Part shown: positions 18,870 through 27,345 of the stretch, piece by piece
Numbering within the stretch: the stretch's first letter is position 1
How the letters are laid out: each line of letters starts with the position of its first letter
Source of the DNA: Thermodesulfovibrio sp. 3907-1M
GTDB taxonomy: Bacteria > Nitrospirota > Thermodesulfovibrionia > Thermodesulfovibrionales > Thermodesulfovibrionaceae
DNA: 64,000 nt
Direction: 5' to 3'
NCBI RefSeq assembly: GCF_040450955.1
Contig: NZ_CP144373.1
Span: 1,871,541-1,935,540 of the forward strand
Translations under genes and position numbers: made by a program
Notes under the pieces: model-generated
Database searches by the model: none
What the model was told of the DNA's origin: nothing
What the model saw: only the letters and a program-made list of their open reading frames with translations

Positions 18870-20246
18870 ATGAAAAAGCCGTGGGGTGGGAGGTTTAAGG
18901 AAGGGACAGCAAAGACTCTTGAGGAGTTTTCCCAGTCCATCTCCTTTGACCATAAACTCTGGAGAGAGGACATAGAGACAAGCTCTGCCCATGCAAAGAT
19001 GCTTCATAAACAGGGCATTATTGATGCCTTTGAGCTTGAGCAGATACTTCAGGGACTTAAAGAGATTGCGAAAGAGATTGAGCAGGGCAGATTTCAGTTT
19101 AAAGAGGAGCTTGAAGATGTTCATATGAACATTGAAAAAGCACTCATTGAAAAGATCGGCTCTGCAGGTGCAAAGCTTCATACTGCCCGTTCAAGGAATG
19201 ATCAGGTAGCAACAGACTTGAGACTTTATCTGAGAAAAAAAGTCTCTAAAATTATTGAACAGCTTACAGAACTTGAGAAAATCTTCATCTCCATTGCTGA
19301 AAAACATATTGATACAATTATGCCCGGCTATACCCATCTTCAGAAAGCTCAGCCAGTGCTTCTTGCTCATCATCTTCTTGCCTATGCATGGATGTTTGAA
19401 AGAGACCGTGAAAGATTTAAAGAAGCATTAAAAAGAATAAATCACTGCCCCCTTGGTGCCTGTGCAATAGCTGGTAGCAGCCTTCCAATTGACAGGGAAT
19501 TCACTGCAAGAGAGCTTGGATTTGAAGGAGTTATTCCAAACAGCATGGATGCTGTATCAGATAGAGATTTTGTGCTTGATGTTTTATACTGCGGAGCAAT
19601 GGTGATGATGCATTTAAGCAGACTTGCTGAAGAGTTAATAGTTTGGGCAACTGATGAGTTCAGATTCATAGAGCTTCCCGATAGATTCTCAACAGGCTCA
19701 AGTATGATGCCTCAGAAGAAAAATCCAGACCCGGCAGAGTTAATCAGGGGAAAAACAGGCAGAGTTTATGGAAATCTGCTCTCCCTTCTTACAACAATGA
19801 AAGGACTTCCGCTTACATACAACAGAGACATGCAGGAGGATAAAGAACCTGTTTTTGATACAGTTGAAACAGTGAACGTGAGCCTTAAGATAGTCAATGA
19901 GATGCTTCCAGAGATAAAGTTCAACAAAGACAAGATGAAAGAAGCTTCAGAGAAAGGCTTTACCACTGCTACAGACCTTGCAGAGTATCTTGTAAAAAAA
20001 GGTGTTCCCTTTAGAAATGCCCATGAAATAACAGGCAAGATTGTGCTTTACTGCATTGAAAAGGGAAAGAATCTCACAGATTTGAGCATGAAGGAGTTTA
20101 AAAAGTTTTCCAGAAAAATTGAAAGAGATGTTTACGAAATACTTACTCCAGAAGGTTCAATTAAGGTAAAAATCTCCTATGGAAGCAGTTCAAAAAAGAG
20201 TGTAAAGGAGCAGATAAAGCTACTGAGAAAGAGATTGAGGGGATGA
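18870..20246 (+). CDS. argH: Argininosuccinate lyase
   Basis: Splits argininosuccinate into arginine and fumarate in the last step of arginine synthesis. The 458-residue product starts MKKPWGGRFKEGT, a typical ArgH opening, and contains HTARSRNDQVATD, the catalytic histidine region PGYTHLQKAQPV, and the signature loop GSSMMPQKKNPD around residue 275. It follows the EF-G-like gene by 10 bases. Its 3' end overlaps the next lipoprotein frame by 4 bases. No other arg genes are visible. Confidence 0.97.
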   Translation: MKKPWGGRFKEGTAKTLEEFSQSISFDHKLWREDIETSSAHAKMLHKQGIIDAFELEQILQGLKEIAKEIEQGRFQFKEELEDVHMNIEKALIEKIGSAGAKLHTARSRNDQVATDLRLYLRKKVSKIIEQLTELEKIFISIAEKHIDTIMPGYTHLQKAQPVLLAHHLLAYAWMFERDRERFKEALKRINHCPLGACAIAGSSLPIDREFTARELGFEGVIPNSMDAVSDRDFVLDVLYCGAMVMMHLSRLAEELIVWATDEFRFIELPDRFSTGSSMMPQKKNPDPAELIRGKTGRVYGNLLSLLTTMKGLPLTYNRDMQEDKEPVFDTVETVNVSLKIVNEMLPEIKFNKDKMKEASEKGFTTATDLAEYLVKKGVPFRNAHEITGKIVLYCIEKGKNLTDLSMKEFKKFSRKIERDVYEILTPEGSIKVKISYGSSSKKSVKEQIKLLRKRLRG

Positions 20247-21400
20247 AGAAAGGAAAATTGAATATTTACATAGAGATTCCTCGGGGCATTGAGCCCCTCG
20301 GAATGACAAAAAATAGGTCATTCCGAGCCTTTTCCTTGTCATCGTATATTAGATCATTCCGAGCTTTTTTATTGTCATTCCGAGCTTTTTTATTGTCATT
20401 CCGAGCTTTTTTATTGTCATTCCGAGCGAAGCGAGGAATCTCCTCCTTCTTAGTAATTTTCATCTCATTGTTGTTCCTCCTTACAGGCTGTGGAAGAAAG
20501 ATGGATCCTACCCTGGAAGATTATCTTCAACCAGAACCTGCTCAGAACATAACATTATCAGCTTCTTATGACAAAATTGTGATTTCATGGAGCTACTCTG
20601 AAAAAAAGAAAGCAAAAATTGGAAGTTTTCTTCTGGAAAGAGAAAATTCAGGCCAGGTAAAATCTTTAGGATATTTTGATAATCAGACTAACTCATATGA
20701 AGATAAAGAGTTTGTACTTGGTGAAACCTATAAATATCGTCTGATTGCAATAAGTGGAAAGGGTGTTTACAGTAAACCGGTTGAGGCAAGTATAACCCCA
20801 AAAAAACTGCCTGAGGTTGAAAATATCCAGTATAAGATTACAGATGAAGGAGTGATGCTTTCATGGCATAGTTCAGACTCTGTTATGTATAACATTTATA
20901 CGATCAATCATAAAGGAGAAAGGTCAAAAAAAGGCTCAACGGATAAAGATTTTTTCCTGGATAAAATAAGTTTTTTCACTTTAAGTTCTTTTATTTCTTT
21001 TGAGGATGTTACTGCTTCTGGATATTTAACCTATCTTATTTCTCCATATATTTCTGAAGGCGCAGCGTACATTGAAGGACCTGGCAGACAGATAAAGATT
21101 CCCATTGAAGATTTTATTCCATCAAAACCCAAAGAAGTATTCTGGACAATCAATGAAAACGGTGTTTATATCTCCTGGAAAGAAGTTCCTGAAAAATGGA
21201 TTAAGGGATACAAAATTTACAGAAAAACAGCCAGTGATTCAGAGTTTATCCTGATTGGTGAAACTATGATTCCATTGTTTTTTGATGTGCAGTATAATAT
21301 AAATAATTTGAAAGCACCAGTTTTTTATAGAATTTCTTCAGCAGCTCCTTTAAAGGAAAGCGAACCTATTGAAATAAAAGTGGAGGTTCAGAATGGATAG
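20243..21400 (+). CDS. Lipoprotein with fibronectin III-like domains; repeat-derived N-terminus
   Basis: The mature part is a lipoprotein: hydrophobic helix then lipobox LLTGC (Cys83 counted from the ATG at 20243), followed by two or three beta-sandwich segments resembling fibronectin type III (ISWSYSEKK..., YKYRLIAISG, VYISWKEVP). The first ~65 codons are read from palindromic repeat DNA and encode a 7-residue repeat SFRAFLL three times. A TTG at 20414 would give MSFRAKRG plus the hydrophobic core, a normal 25-residue signal peptide, but lacks a ribosome site; a TTG at 20258 is also possible. The true start is therefore uncertain. It overlaps argH and hypE. A surface-lipoprotein role is inference. 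Confidence 0.7.
   Translation: MKKGKLNIYIEIPRGIEPLGMTKNRSFRAFSLSSYIRSFRAFLLSFRAFLLSFRAFLLSFRAKRGISSFLVIFISLLFLLTGCGRKMDPTLEDYLQPEPAQNITLSASYDKIVISWSYSEKKKAKIGSFLLERENSGQVKSLGYFDNQTNSYEDKEFVLGETYKYRLIAISGKGVYSKPVEASITPKKLPEVENIQYKITDEGVMLSWHSSDSVMYNIYTINHKGERSKKGSTDKDFFLDKISFFTLSSFISFEDVTASGYLTYLISPYISEGAAYIEGPGRQIKIPIEDFIPSKPKEVFWTINENGVYISWKEVPEKWIKGYKIYRKTASDSEFILIGETMIPLFFDVQYNINNLKAPVFYRISSAAPLKESEPIEIKVEVQNG
20273..20308. repeat. Palindromic interspersed element, copy A1
   Basis: Reads GAGATTCCTC, inner arm GGGGC, loop ATTGA, arm GCCCC, then TCGGAATGACA. TTCC pairs with GGAA, a conserved TC/TC mismatch follows, and the inner 5-bp stem pairs fully. It lies inside the N-terminal coding region of the lipoprotein gene. 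Confidence 0.85.
20354..20442. repeat. Three 21-bp half-element copies plus one full element (A2)
   Basis: The 21-base unit TCATTCCGAGCTTTTTTATT plus G is repeated exactly at 20354, 20375 and 20396. A fourth start at 20417 continues into a complete element in the opposite orientation (inner part GCGAAGC, then GAGGAATCTC). Because 21 is a multiple of three, copy number changes would not break the lipoprotein frame. Confidence 0.9.
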
Positions 21401-22391
21401 AATTCTTCTTGGACATGGAAGTGGTGGAAAGCTTATGCATGAGCTTATAAAAAAATATATTGCTCCTGTATTTGAGCTGCCTTCTTTAATGGATTCTGCC
21501 ATAGTCTCAATTAGTCACTCAGGTAAATTGGCAATAACAACTGACTCCTACACAGTCTCACCGATATTTTTCCCTGGTGGTGACATTGGAGACCTGGCAA
21601 TTAATGGAACAGTGAATGACCTTGCTGTTGTTGGTGCTATTCCTCTTTATCTTACTGTTGGTTTTATTCTTGAAGAAGGCTTTCCAATATCTGATTTTGA
21701 AAGAGTTTTAAATAGTATCTCAAATGCAGCTAAAAAGGCAGGAGTAAAAATAGTTGCAGGAGATACAAAGGTCGTTGACAAAGGAAAGGGAGATGGAATT
21801 TTTATAAATACCTCAGGCATTGGTATAGTGCCTGAAGGAGTTGAGCTTTCACCTCTTAAAATAGAAGTTGGTGATAAAGTAATAATAAGTGGTTCCATTG
21901 GAAATCACGGAATTGCTGTGATGAGCGAGAGAAACGGCTTTGTTTTTGAGCCTCCTGTGCTAAGTGACTCAAGGGCTTTAAATGGATTAATATCAGAAAT
22001 CTTAAAAGAATTTGCTTGCTATGTTAAAGTAATGCGTGATCCAACTCGTGGAGGAGTGGCAACAACACTTAAAGAGCTTGCTCTTGAGTCAGGGAAAGAC
22101 ATCTTAATTTATGAAAATACAATTCCCCTTCATGATACAGTAAGAGGTGCCTGTGAACTATTAGGACTTGACCCTCTATATGTGGCAAACGAAGGGATTT
22201 TTATAGCTATTGTGAAATCCCATATGGCTGAAAAATTGATTGAATTAATGAAATCACATCCTTTTGGGAAGGAATCTGCTATAATTGGAGAGGTTACTGG
22301 TGAGGGGGGTAAAGTCTTACTTAAGACATCCATCGGAGGCACAAGAATAGTTGATATGCTTCCGGGAGAGCAATTACCAAGAATATGTTAA
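21393..22391 (+). CDS. hypE: Hydrogenase maturation factor HypE
   Basis: HypE takes a carbamoyl group from HypF on its C-terminal cysteine and dehydrates it to a thiocyanate, the source of the cyanide ligands of the [NiFe] site. The 332-residue product has the AIR synthase-like fold (LGHGSGGKL at the N-terminus, MDSAIVSI, ITTDSYTV, DPTRGGVATTL) and ends in PRIC, with the required terminal cysteine. It overlaps the lipoprotein by 8 bases and is apart from hypAB (37.6 kb) and the hydrogenase (59.6 kb). hypC, hypD and hypF are not in the window. Confidence 0.97.
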   Translation: MDRILLGHGSGGKLMHELIKKYIAPVFELPSLMDSAIVSISHSGKLAITTDSYTVSPIFFPGGDIGDLAINGTVNDLAVVGAIPLYLTVGFILEEGFPISDFERVLNSISNAAKKAGVKIVAGDTKVVDKGKGDGIFINTSGIGIVPEGVELSPLKIEVGDKVIISGSIGNHGIAVMSERNGFVFEPPVLSDSRALNGLISEILKEFACYVKVMRDPTRGGVATTLKELALESGKDILIYENTIPLHDTVRGACELLGLDPLYVANEGIFIAIVKSHMAEKLIELMKSHPFGKESAIIGEVTGEGGKVLLKTSIGGTRIVDMLPGEQLPRIC

Positions 22392-22417
22392 ATTTAAAGA
22401 TTAAGGAGGAGTTAAAA

Positions 22418-23371
22418 TTGTTCAAATTTTTTGTCTTTTTTATTTTATCGCTGAGTTTCTTAATTAAATCAGTCTGGGCAGAGGAAAATAAATTTTTTGT
22501 TGACAAAGTAGTAGCTGTGGTTAATAAGGAAGTTATTACATGGAGTGAACTTTACAAATTTATGGAGTTCAATGCAAAGGATGAGTTTAAAGCATTAAAT
22601 CCTGATGAAAAATTCAAATACTTCAAAGCTCATGAGGAAGAGTTCCTTGAAAAACTTATTGATACAAAACTTCAGATTGAGGAAGCAGAAAGATACGGAA
22701 TTTTTGTTAGTGATAGTGAGATAGAAGGAGCAATAAATGATATAAAGAAAAAATACAATCTCACTGAAGAAGGCTTCATAGAAATACTTAAAAAGGAAGG
22801 AATGACTCTTAATGATTACAAAAAGATGCTTAAGGAACAGATAATAATCGGAAGAGCATTGAACTCACTTGTAAGGAGCAAGATCATTGTTACTGATGCT
22901 GAGATAAATGGATACATCGGAGCTCATCCTGAACTAAGTTGTGATAATGATGGATACTATGTGAGTCAGATATTTATCAAAAAAAGAGAAAATCCAGAGG
23001 AATTAAAGGCAAAAATCAATGAGATTTTTAAAAGACTTATTCAGGGAGAATCCTTTAGCAAAGTTGCCTCTCAGATGAGTGAGGATGTATCAGCGAGATC
23101 AGGAGGAGCAATCGGAGTTTTGAAAAAAAATGAAATTGCCCGAGAACTTTCAAATCTTTTTTCCAAAATGAGTGTAGGGCAAATAAGCGAACCAATGATG
23201 ACAGAGCAGGGAGTTTTTATTTTTAAGCTTGATGGAGTATGTTTCAGCAAAGGCTCACAAGAGCTTGTAAATTATGTGAGAAATCTTTTAGAAGATGAAA
23301 AATTTAAAAAAGAATATAAACTCTGGACAAGAGGGCTTCGTCAGAGAGCTTACATTGAAATTATGGATTAG
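22418..23371 (+). CDS. Periplasmic peptidyl-prolyl isomerase, SurA-like
   Basis: A 317-residue periplasmic chaperone/foldase. I place the start at the TTG at 22418 because AAGGAGG lies 8 bases upstream and the product then begins with a clean signal peptide (core FKFFVFFILSLSFLIKSVWA, cut before EENK). An ATG at 22385 in frame would add 11 residues and overlap hypE. After the SurA N-terminal chaperone part (VDKVVAVVNKEVITWSE) there is one parvulin domain (YYVSQIFIKKR, GESFSKVASQMSED, GGAIGVLKKNE). SurA proteins help outer-membrane protein folding; here there is only one visible parvulin domain. Confidence 0.88.
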   Translation: MFKFFVFFILSLSFLIKSVWAEENKFFVDKVVAVVNKEVITWSELYKFMEFNAKDEFKALNPDEKFKYFKAHEEEFLEKLIDTKLQIEEAERYGIFVSDSEIEGAINDIKKKYNLTEEGFIEILKKEGMTLNDYKKMLKEQIIIGRALNSLVRSKIIVTDAEINGYIGAHPELSCDNDGYYVSQIFIKKRENPEELKAKINEIFKRLIQGESFSKVASQMSEDVSARSGGAIGVLKKNEIARELSNLFSKMSVGQISEPMMTEQGVFIFKLDGVCFSKGSQELVNYVRNLLEDEKFKKEYKLWTRGLRQRAYIEIMD

Positions 23372-23374
23372 TCT

Positions 23375-24112
23375 ATGATGAAAAGATTGCAAAAAATTCT
23401 CTCTGACTTTGGAATTGCTTCCAGAAGAAAAGCAGAAGAATTAATTAAAGAAGGAAGAGTTACTGTAAATGGTGAGATTGCTCATCTTGGACAGAAGGCA
23501 GACCCTGAAAAAGACTACATAAAAGTTGATGGAAAACTTCTCATAAGACCTGAACCAAAAGTTTATTATGCTTTTTACAAGCCGAGAAAAGTAATAACTT
23601 CACTGATTGATCCACAAGGAAGACCAACAATAAAAAATTTTTTAAAAGGTATTAAATTCAGGGTTTATCCAGTTGGCAGGCTTGACTATGACTCTGAAGG
23701 CTTACTAATTCTTACCAATGATGGAGAGCTTGCCTATCGCATAATGCATCCAAGTTCAGAGATTGAAAAAACCTATCTAGTAAAAGTTGACGGAATAATT
23801 GAACCTGAAACAATTGAAAAACTGAGAAAAGGTATAAAAATTGAGGGAAAACTTGCAGTTCCTGTAAGTGTTAATTTTGTCAAAAAACTTAAAGCAAACT
23901 CTTGGATAAGAATTACGCTTCATGAAGGAAGAAAGCGTCAGATTCGTAAAATGCTGGAAAAAGTAGGACATCCTGTGATAAGACTTATAAGAGTTTCTAT
24001 TGACGGTATTAAATTGGGAGAACTTAAACCAGGGCAATACAGAGCATTGACGAAAGAAGAAGTAGAGGAGTTAAAAAAGAGAGCCGGATTGATAAAAAAA
24101 TCTCAAAAATAA
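23375..24112 (+). CDS. rluB: Pseudouridine synthase, RluB/RsuA family
   Basis: Modifies rRNA uridines; the RluB branch targets the 23S peptidyl-transferase region. The 245-residue product has an N-terminal S4 RNA-binding domain (LQKILSDFGIASRRKAEELI), the catalytic aspartate in GRLDYDSEGLL (Asp104) and C-terminal EGRKRQIRKML. The choice between RluB and RsuA or RluE rests on overall length and the S4 domain, so the symbol is a best guess. It lies 3 bases after the surA-like gene. Confidence 0.85.
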   Translation: MMKRLQKILSDFGIASRRKAEELIKEGRVTVNGEIAHLGQKADPEKDYIKVDGKLLIRPEPKVYYAFYKPRKVITSLIDPQGRPTIKNFLKGIKFRVYPVGRLDYDSEGLLILTNDGELAYRIMHPSSEIEKTYLVKVDGIIEPETIEKLRKGIKIEGKLAVPVSVNFVKKLKANSWIRITLHEGRKRQIRKMLEKVGHPVIRLIRVSIDGIKLGELKPGQYRALTKEEVEELKKRAGLIKKSQK

Positions 24113-24115
24113 AAT
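24110..24115 (+). promoter_or_regulatory. Possible leaderless -10 box of truD
   Basis: TAAAAT lies exactly 7 bases before the truD ATG, inside the short rluB-truD gap. No Shine-Dalgarno sequence is seen and no clear -35 box. The geometry equals that of trpB, rpiB and the DUF4390 gene. Confidence 0.35.
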
Positions 24116-24122
24116 TCAAAGA

Positions 24123-25295
24123 ATGAAATATAAAATTAAAGTAAAACCTGAAGACTTTATTGTAAAAGAGATAAGTTCAATACCATTGAAAGAAGAAGGT
24201 CCATACAGTGTTTTTATTTTAAAGAAGACAGGATGGAATACCTTTGATCTATTAAAAAAAATTGCACGAAAGTTGAAAATTCCCCTTGACAACATCTCCT
24301 ATGGAGGTAAAAAAGACAGACACGGCATTACAGAACAGTTCATAACAATAAAGAATCCACCTCGTAAGATTAATCTAAAAGAAGACCACTTTGAACTCAA
24401 ACATGTTGGATTTTCAGATCAACCGATGACTCCACTGCTAATTGATTGCAATGTATTTAAACTAACTGTAAGAGCCATACCAGAAAAAATGATTGATCTT
24501 ATCATGCAGCGCATAGAAAAAGTTAAAACACAAGGATTTATAAACTACTTTGATGATCAGCGTTTTGGAAGCTATGATCCAGACCAGGGCTTTATTGCTG
24601 AAAAAATCGTTAAAGGGCATTACAATGGAGCACTAAAAATTTATCTTACTCACATATATCCTGAAGATAAAAAATTAGCAAAGGAAAGAAAAAGAAAGAT
24701 TTTTGAAAACTGGGGAAACTGGAGCGTCTGCCTGAGTTTAGCAAAAACAAAGTTTGAAAAATTTACATTCAGATATCTTAAAGAGCATCCAAAGGATTAT
24801 CTTTTACCTCTGCAGAAAATTCCTAAAGAGGAAATGTCAATGTTTTTTGCTGCCTATCAAAGCTTTATATGGAATGAAACAGTAAAAAGGCTTATCAAAA
24901 AATTGCTACCACAGGAGAATCTCCTTTATCATAAAGGAGTTGCAGGAGAATACATATTTTTTGATGAAATTGATGACAAAATTTTTGAATATCTTAAAAA
25001 CCTGGAAATTCCCTTAATCTCTTCAAAAACAGAAATATCAGATACTGTCGTTGAAGAAATATATAATGAGATAGTTTCAGAAAGGCAGATAAGACCTGCA
25101 CAGTTTAATCTAAAGAAAATAAGGCAGGCATTCTTTAAATCAGTTCCCAGAGTAATTCTTGTTATTCCAAAACTACAGTATAAAATTGGAGATGACGAGG
25201 TTTATGAAGGCAAAAAGAAACTCATTGTTGGATTTATTCTTCCCAGAGGTTCCTATGCCACAATGGTTATTAAAAGAATTTTTGCAAAGAAATAG
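24123..25295 (+). CDS. truD: tRNA pseudouridine-13 synthase TruD
   Basis: Makes pseudouridine 13 in tRNA-Glu in bacteria. The 390-residue product has the TruD catalytic motif GGKKDRHGITEQF with Asp65, preceded by the N-terminal FIVKEISSIPL typical of the family, and the insertion domain near residues 150-300. C-terminal LILPRGSYATM-like ending (FILPRGSYATMVIKR) is conserved. It lies 10 bases after rluB, and a LigD-like domain gene follows by 8 bases with GGAGGG. Confidence 0.93.
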   Translation: MKYKIKVKPEDFIVKEISSIPLKEEGPYSVFILKKTGWNTFDLLKKIARKLKIPLDNISYGGKKDRHGITEQFITIKNPPRKINLKEDHFELKHVGFSDQPMTPLLIDCNVFKLTVRAIPEKMIDLIMQRIEKVKTQGFINYFDDQRFGSYDPDQGFIAEKIVKGHYNGALKIYLTHIYPEDKKLAKERKRKIFENWGNWSVCLSLAKTKFEKFTFRYLKEHPKDYLLPLQKIPKEEMSMFFAAYQSFIWNETVKRLIKKLLPQENLLYHKGVAGEYIFFDEIDDKIFEYLKNLEIPLISSKTEISDTVVEEIYNEIVSERQIRPAQFNLKKIRQAFFKSVPRVILVIPKLQYKIGDDEVYEGKKKLIVGFILPRGSYATMVIKRIFAKK

Positions 25296-25303
25296 GAGGG
25301 AGC

Positions 25304-25720
25304 ATGCCCTATTTTGTTGTCCATGAGCATCATGCAAAAAAGCTTCACTTTGATTTAAGACTTGAAAAGGATGGAGTACTCAAATCATGGGCAATTCCAA
25401 AAGGTCCTTCAATGAACCCTAAGGATAAGCGTCTTGCCATTCAGGTGGAAGACCATGCACTGGAGTATGGTAATTTTGAAGGAGTTATTCCCGAAGGGCA
25501 GTATGGAGCTGGAGAAGTCTATATCTGGGATAGAGGTAGTTACAGCACTGTAAAAGGCTCTCCTGAAGAGGGGCAGTGGGAGATTTTTATGGAAGGTGAG
25601 ATTTTAAAGGGAAACTTTGTTTTAGTGAGACTTAAAGGAAAATCAGATGAGTGGCTTTTTATTAAGAAAAAGGACAGATTTGCTGATTACAATTTTAAAC
25701 TGAAGCTTAAATCTCCATGA
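25304..25720 (+). CDS. Stand-alone LigD-type 3'-phosphoesterase domain protein
   Basis: A 138-residue protein equal to the N-terminal phosphoesterase (PE) domain of bacterial ligase D. This domain removes 3'-phosphate and ribonucleotide ends during non-homologous end joining. It shows HEHHAKKLHFDLRLE, SWAIPKGPSM, GNFEGVIPEGQYGAGEV and LVRLKG, the conserved PE motifs. No ligase, primase or Ku gene is next to it, so its partner is not visible; a general 3'-end cleaning role is inference. It converges with hslO, overlapping by 14 bases at the stops. Confidence 0.88.
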   Translation: MPYFVVHEHHAKKLHFDLRLEKDGVLKSWAIPKGPSMNPKDKRLAIQVEDHALEYGNFEGVIPEGQYGAGEVYIWDRGSYSTVKGSPEEGQWEIFMEGEILKGNFVLVRLKGKSDEWLFIKKKDRFADYNFKLKLKSP

Positions 25721-26570
25721 GAAGACTCTGTAATTCTTCTACAGTTACCTTATATTTTTTCTTACAGAAATAGCATTCAACCTCAACTGTTTCACCTTCA
25801 TCAATCATTTTTTGAATTTCTTCTCTTCCAAGAGTAATAATTGCACTGATAACTCTATCTTTTGTACATGGACAGAAGTATGCCACACTGCCTCTATGAA
25901 GAACCTCAATGGGAAGTCCTACGGCTTCTTCAAGAATTCTTAGACAATCCATTCCCTGCAGTATCATTGATGAAGCTGATGGAGTTTGATAAAGCTTTCT
26001 TTCAAGAAAATCAATTATCTCAGCCCTTGTTTCAGGCATTGTCTGAATCATAAATCCACCTGCTGCCTTAACTGAATTGTCTGGTTCTACATAAACTCCA
26101 AGAGAGACTGCTGAAGGAATTTGTTCAGAAACATTCAAATAATAGGCAAGGTCTCTTGCAATCTCACCTGTTTGAAGTGCCACACTGCTCTGGTAGTATT
26201 CTCTTAAACCAAGGTCTCTTATCACATTTAAAAAGCCTTTACCTATTGCCCTTCCCACATCAATCTTCTCATTTTTCAATCCCATGTAAATATGAGGTCT
26301 TTTAACATAGGCACGAACTCTGTAAAGAAAGTCTGCTTCAGCAACAACTTCTTTAAGAGGTCCGTCACCTTTTATCTGAATCATTACTTTTTGTCTGTCC
26401 TTAAGTGTTGATGCCAAAAGAAGGCTTCCCGCAATAACCCTTCCCATAGCTGCAGTTGCTGTGGGCCAGGTATCATGAATTTTTCTTGCATACTCAACTG
26501 TTTCTGTGCAAATCGTTGCTACAACTAAAACATGCTCATCCTTTATTAATCCCTTTAGGACTTCATCCAT
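25707..26570 (-). CDS. hslO: Redox-regulated chaperone Hsp33
   Basis: Hsp33 is a cytoplasmic holdase switched on by oxidative unfolding of its zinc site. The 287-residue product has the C-terminal four-cysteine zinc site: Cys233 and Cys235 (FCPCTKDR), then Cys266 and Cys269 (CYFC), the usual CxC...CxxC arrangement. Its N-terminal core contains MGRVIAGSLLLASTLK. It overlaps the SAM hydrolase gene upstream by 8 bases and is the last gene of the minus-strand block. Confidence 0.96.
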   Translation of the reverse strand: MDEVLKGLIKDEHVLVVATICTETVEYARKIHDTWPTATAAMGRVIAGSLLLASTLKDRQKVMIQIKGDGPLKEVVAEADFLYRVRAYVKRPHIYMGLKNEKIDVGRAIGKGFLNVIRDLGLREYYQSSVALQTGEIARDLAYYLNVSEQIPSAVSLGVYVEPDNSVKAAGGFMIQTMPETRAEIIDFLERKLYQTPSASSMILQGMDCLRILEEAVGLPIEVLHRGSVAYFCPCTKDRVISAIITLGREEIQKMIDEGETVEVECYFCKKKYKVTVEELQSLLMEI

Positions 26571-27345
26571 CTAAAAAAGCCTCCACAGTCTGTTTTTTCT
26601 CTAAGCTTAGAGTTTTTTTAGCATTACCCATGTAAATGAATATCTCAATAAATCCATCACTGTTTATAACTGCTGCAGGTTTATGGGGATACTGTGAATA
26701 AAAGCTTACCACTGGAAGTATTAACTCATTAATTTTTATTTGCCTTATTTTTTTACCCTCTGGCTTTATATTGGTTATCGCGTTGCCGAATCTGTCAATG
26801 TAAACTATTTTACCAACAATTTTGTCATCAAAGCCCTGAATATCATAAAGAGTTTTGAAGACTTTAATATCCTTTGCAGGACCTCCGAATTCATTTATTT
26901 CAATACCCTTTGAAAGCCATGCAGCAGCTGGTGCAAAAACATCTCTACCCTGAAAAGTAGGACTTTTTCTTAAAAAGTATTTTTCATTTTCAATGGACAC
27001 AGCATAGAAAGGCTCCTTTAAAATATAACTGAGAATACCATTATCAGGTGCAACAAAGTAGTGCCCCTGTGATTTCACTATTAAAGCTTTTCTCTGAGAT
27101 CCCACTTCTGGATCAACAACTGCTATGTGAATGCTTCCTTCAGGAAAATACTGAAAACTCTCATACAGAACAAAAGCAGCATCTTCAACTGACTGAGGTT
27201 CAATTTCATGAGTAATGTCAACTATTCTTACATGCGGGTTTATACTTAAAATAACTCCTTTCATCTGTCCAACAAAAGGATCTTTTAAACCAAAATCTGT
27301 CAGAATCGTAATTATTTTACTGGATGAAGCTTCCAATGATTTCAT
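26563..27345 (-). CDS. S-adenosyl-L-methionine hydrolase (DUF62 family)
   Basis: The 260-residue product belongs to the SAM hydroxide adenosyltransferase / fluorinase family, which splits S-adenosylmethionine to adenosine and methionine using water. It shows the N-terminal ITILTDFGLKDPFVGQMKG, the VVDPEVGSQRKAL segment and FVAPDNGILS, which form the SAM and anion site. The C-terminal domain has IVYIDRFGNAITNI. The physiological reason for SAM hydrolysis is not clear. It overlaps pyrD by 29 bases and hslO by 8 bases. Confidence 0.92.
   Translation of the reverse strand: MKSLEASSSKIITILTDFGLKDPFVGQMKGVILSINPHVRIVDITHEIEPQSVEDAAFVLYESFQYFPEGSIHIAVVDPEVGSQRKALIVKSQGHYFVAPDNGILSYILKEPFYAVSIENEKYFLRKSPTFQGRDVFAPAAAWLSKGIEINEFGGPAKDIKVFKTLYDIQGFDDKIVGKIVYIDRFGNAITNIKPEGKKIRQIKINELILPVVSFYSQYPHKPAAVINSDGFIEIFIYMGNAKKTLSLEKKQTVEAFLDG

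Noticed and set aside
18711..19181. A 156-codon minus-strand frame across the EF-G-like/argH junction
   Set aside because: Antisense to two well-supported genes, with biased composition typical of shadow frames and no family match.
20354..20442. CRISPR-like array in the lipoprotein gene
   Set aside because: Three exact 21-bp tandem copies without spacers, belonging to the palindromic element family.
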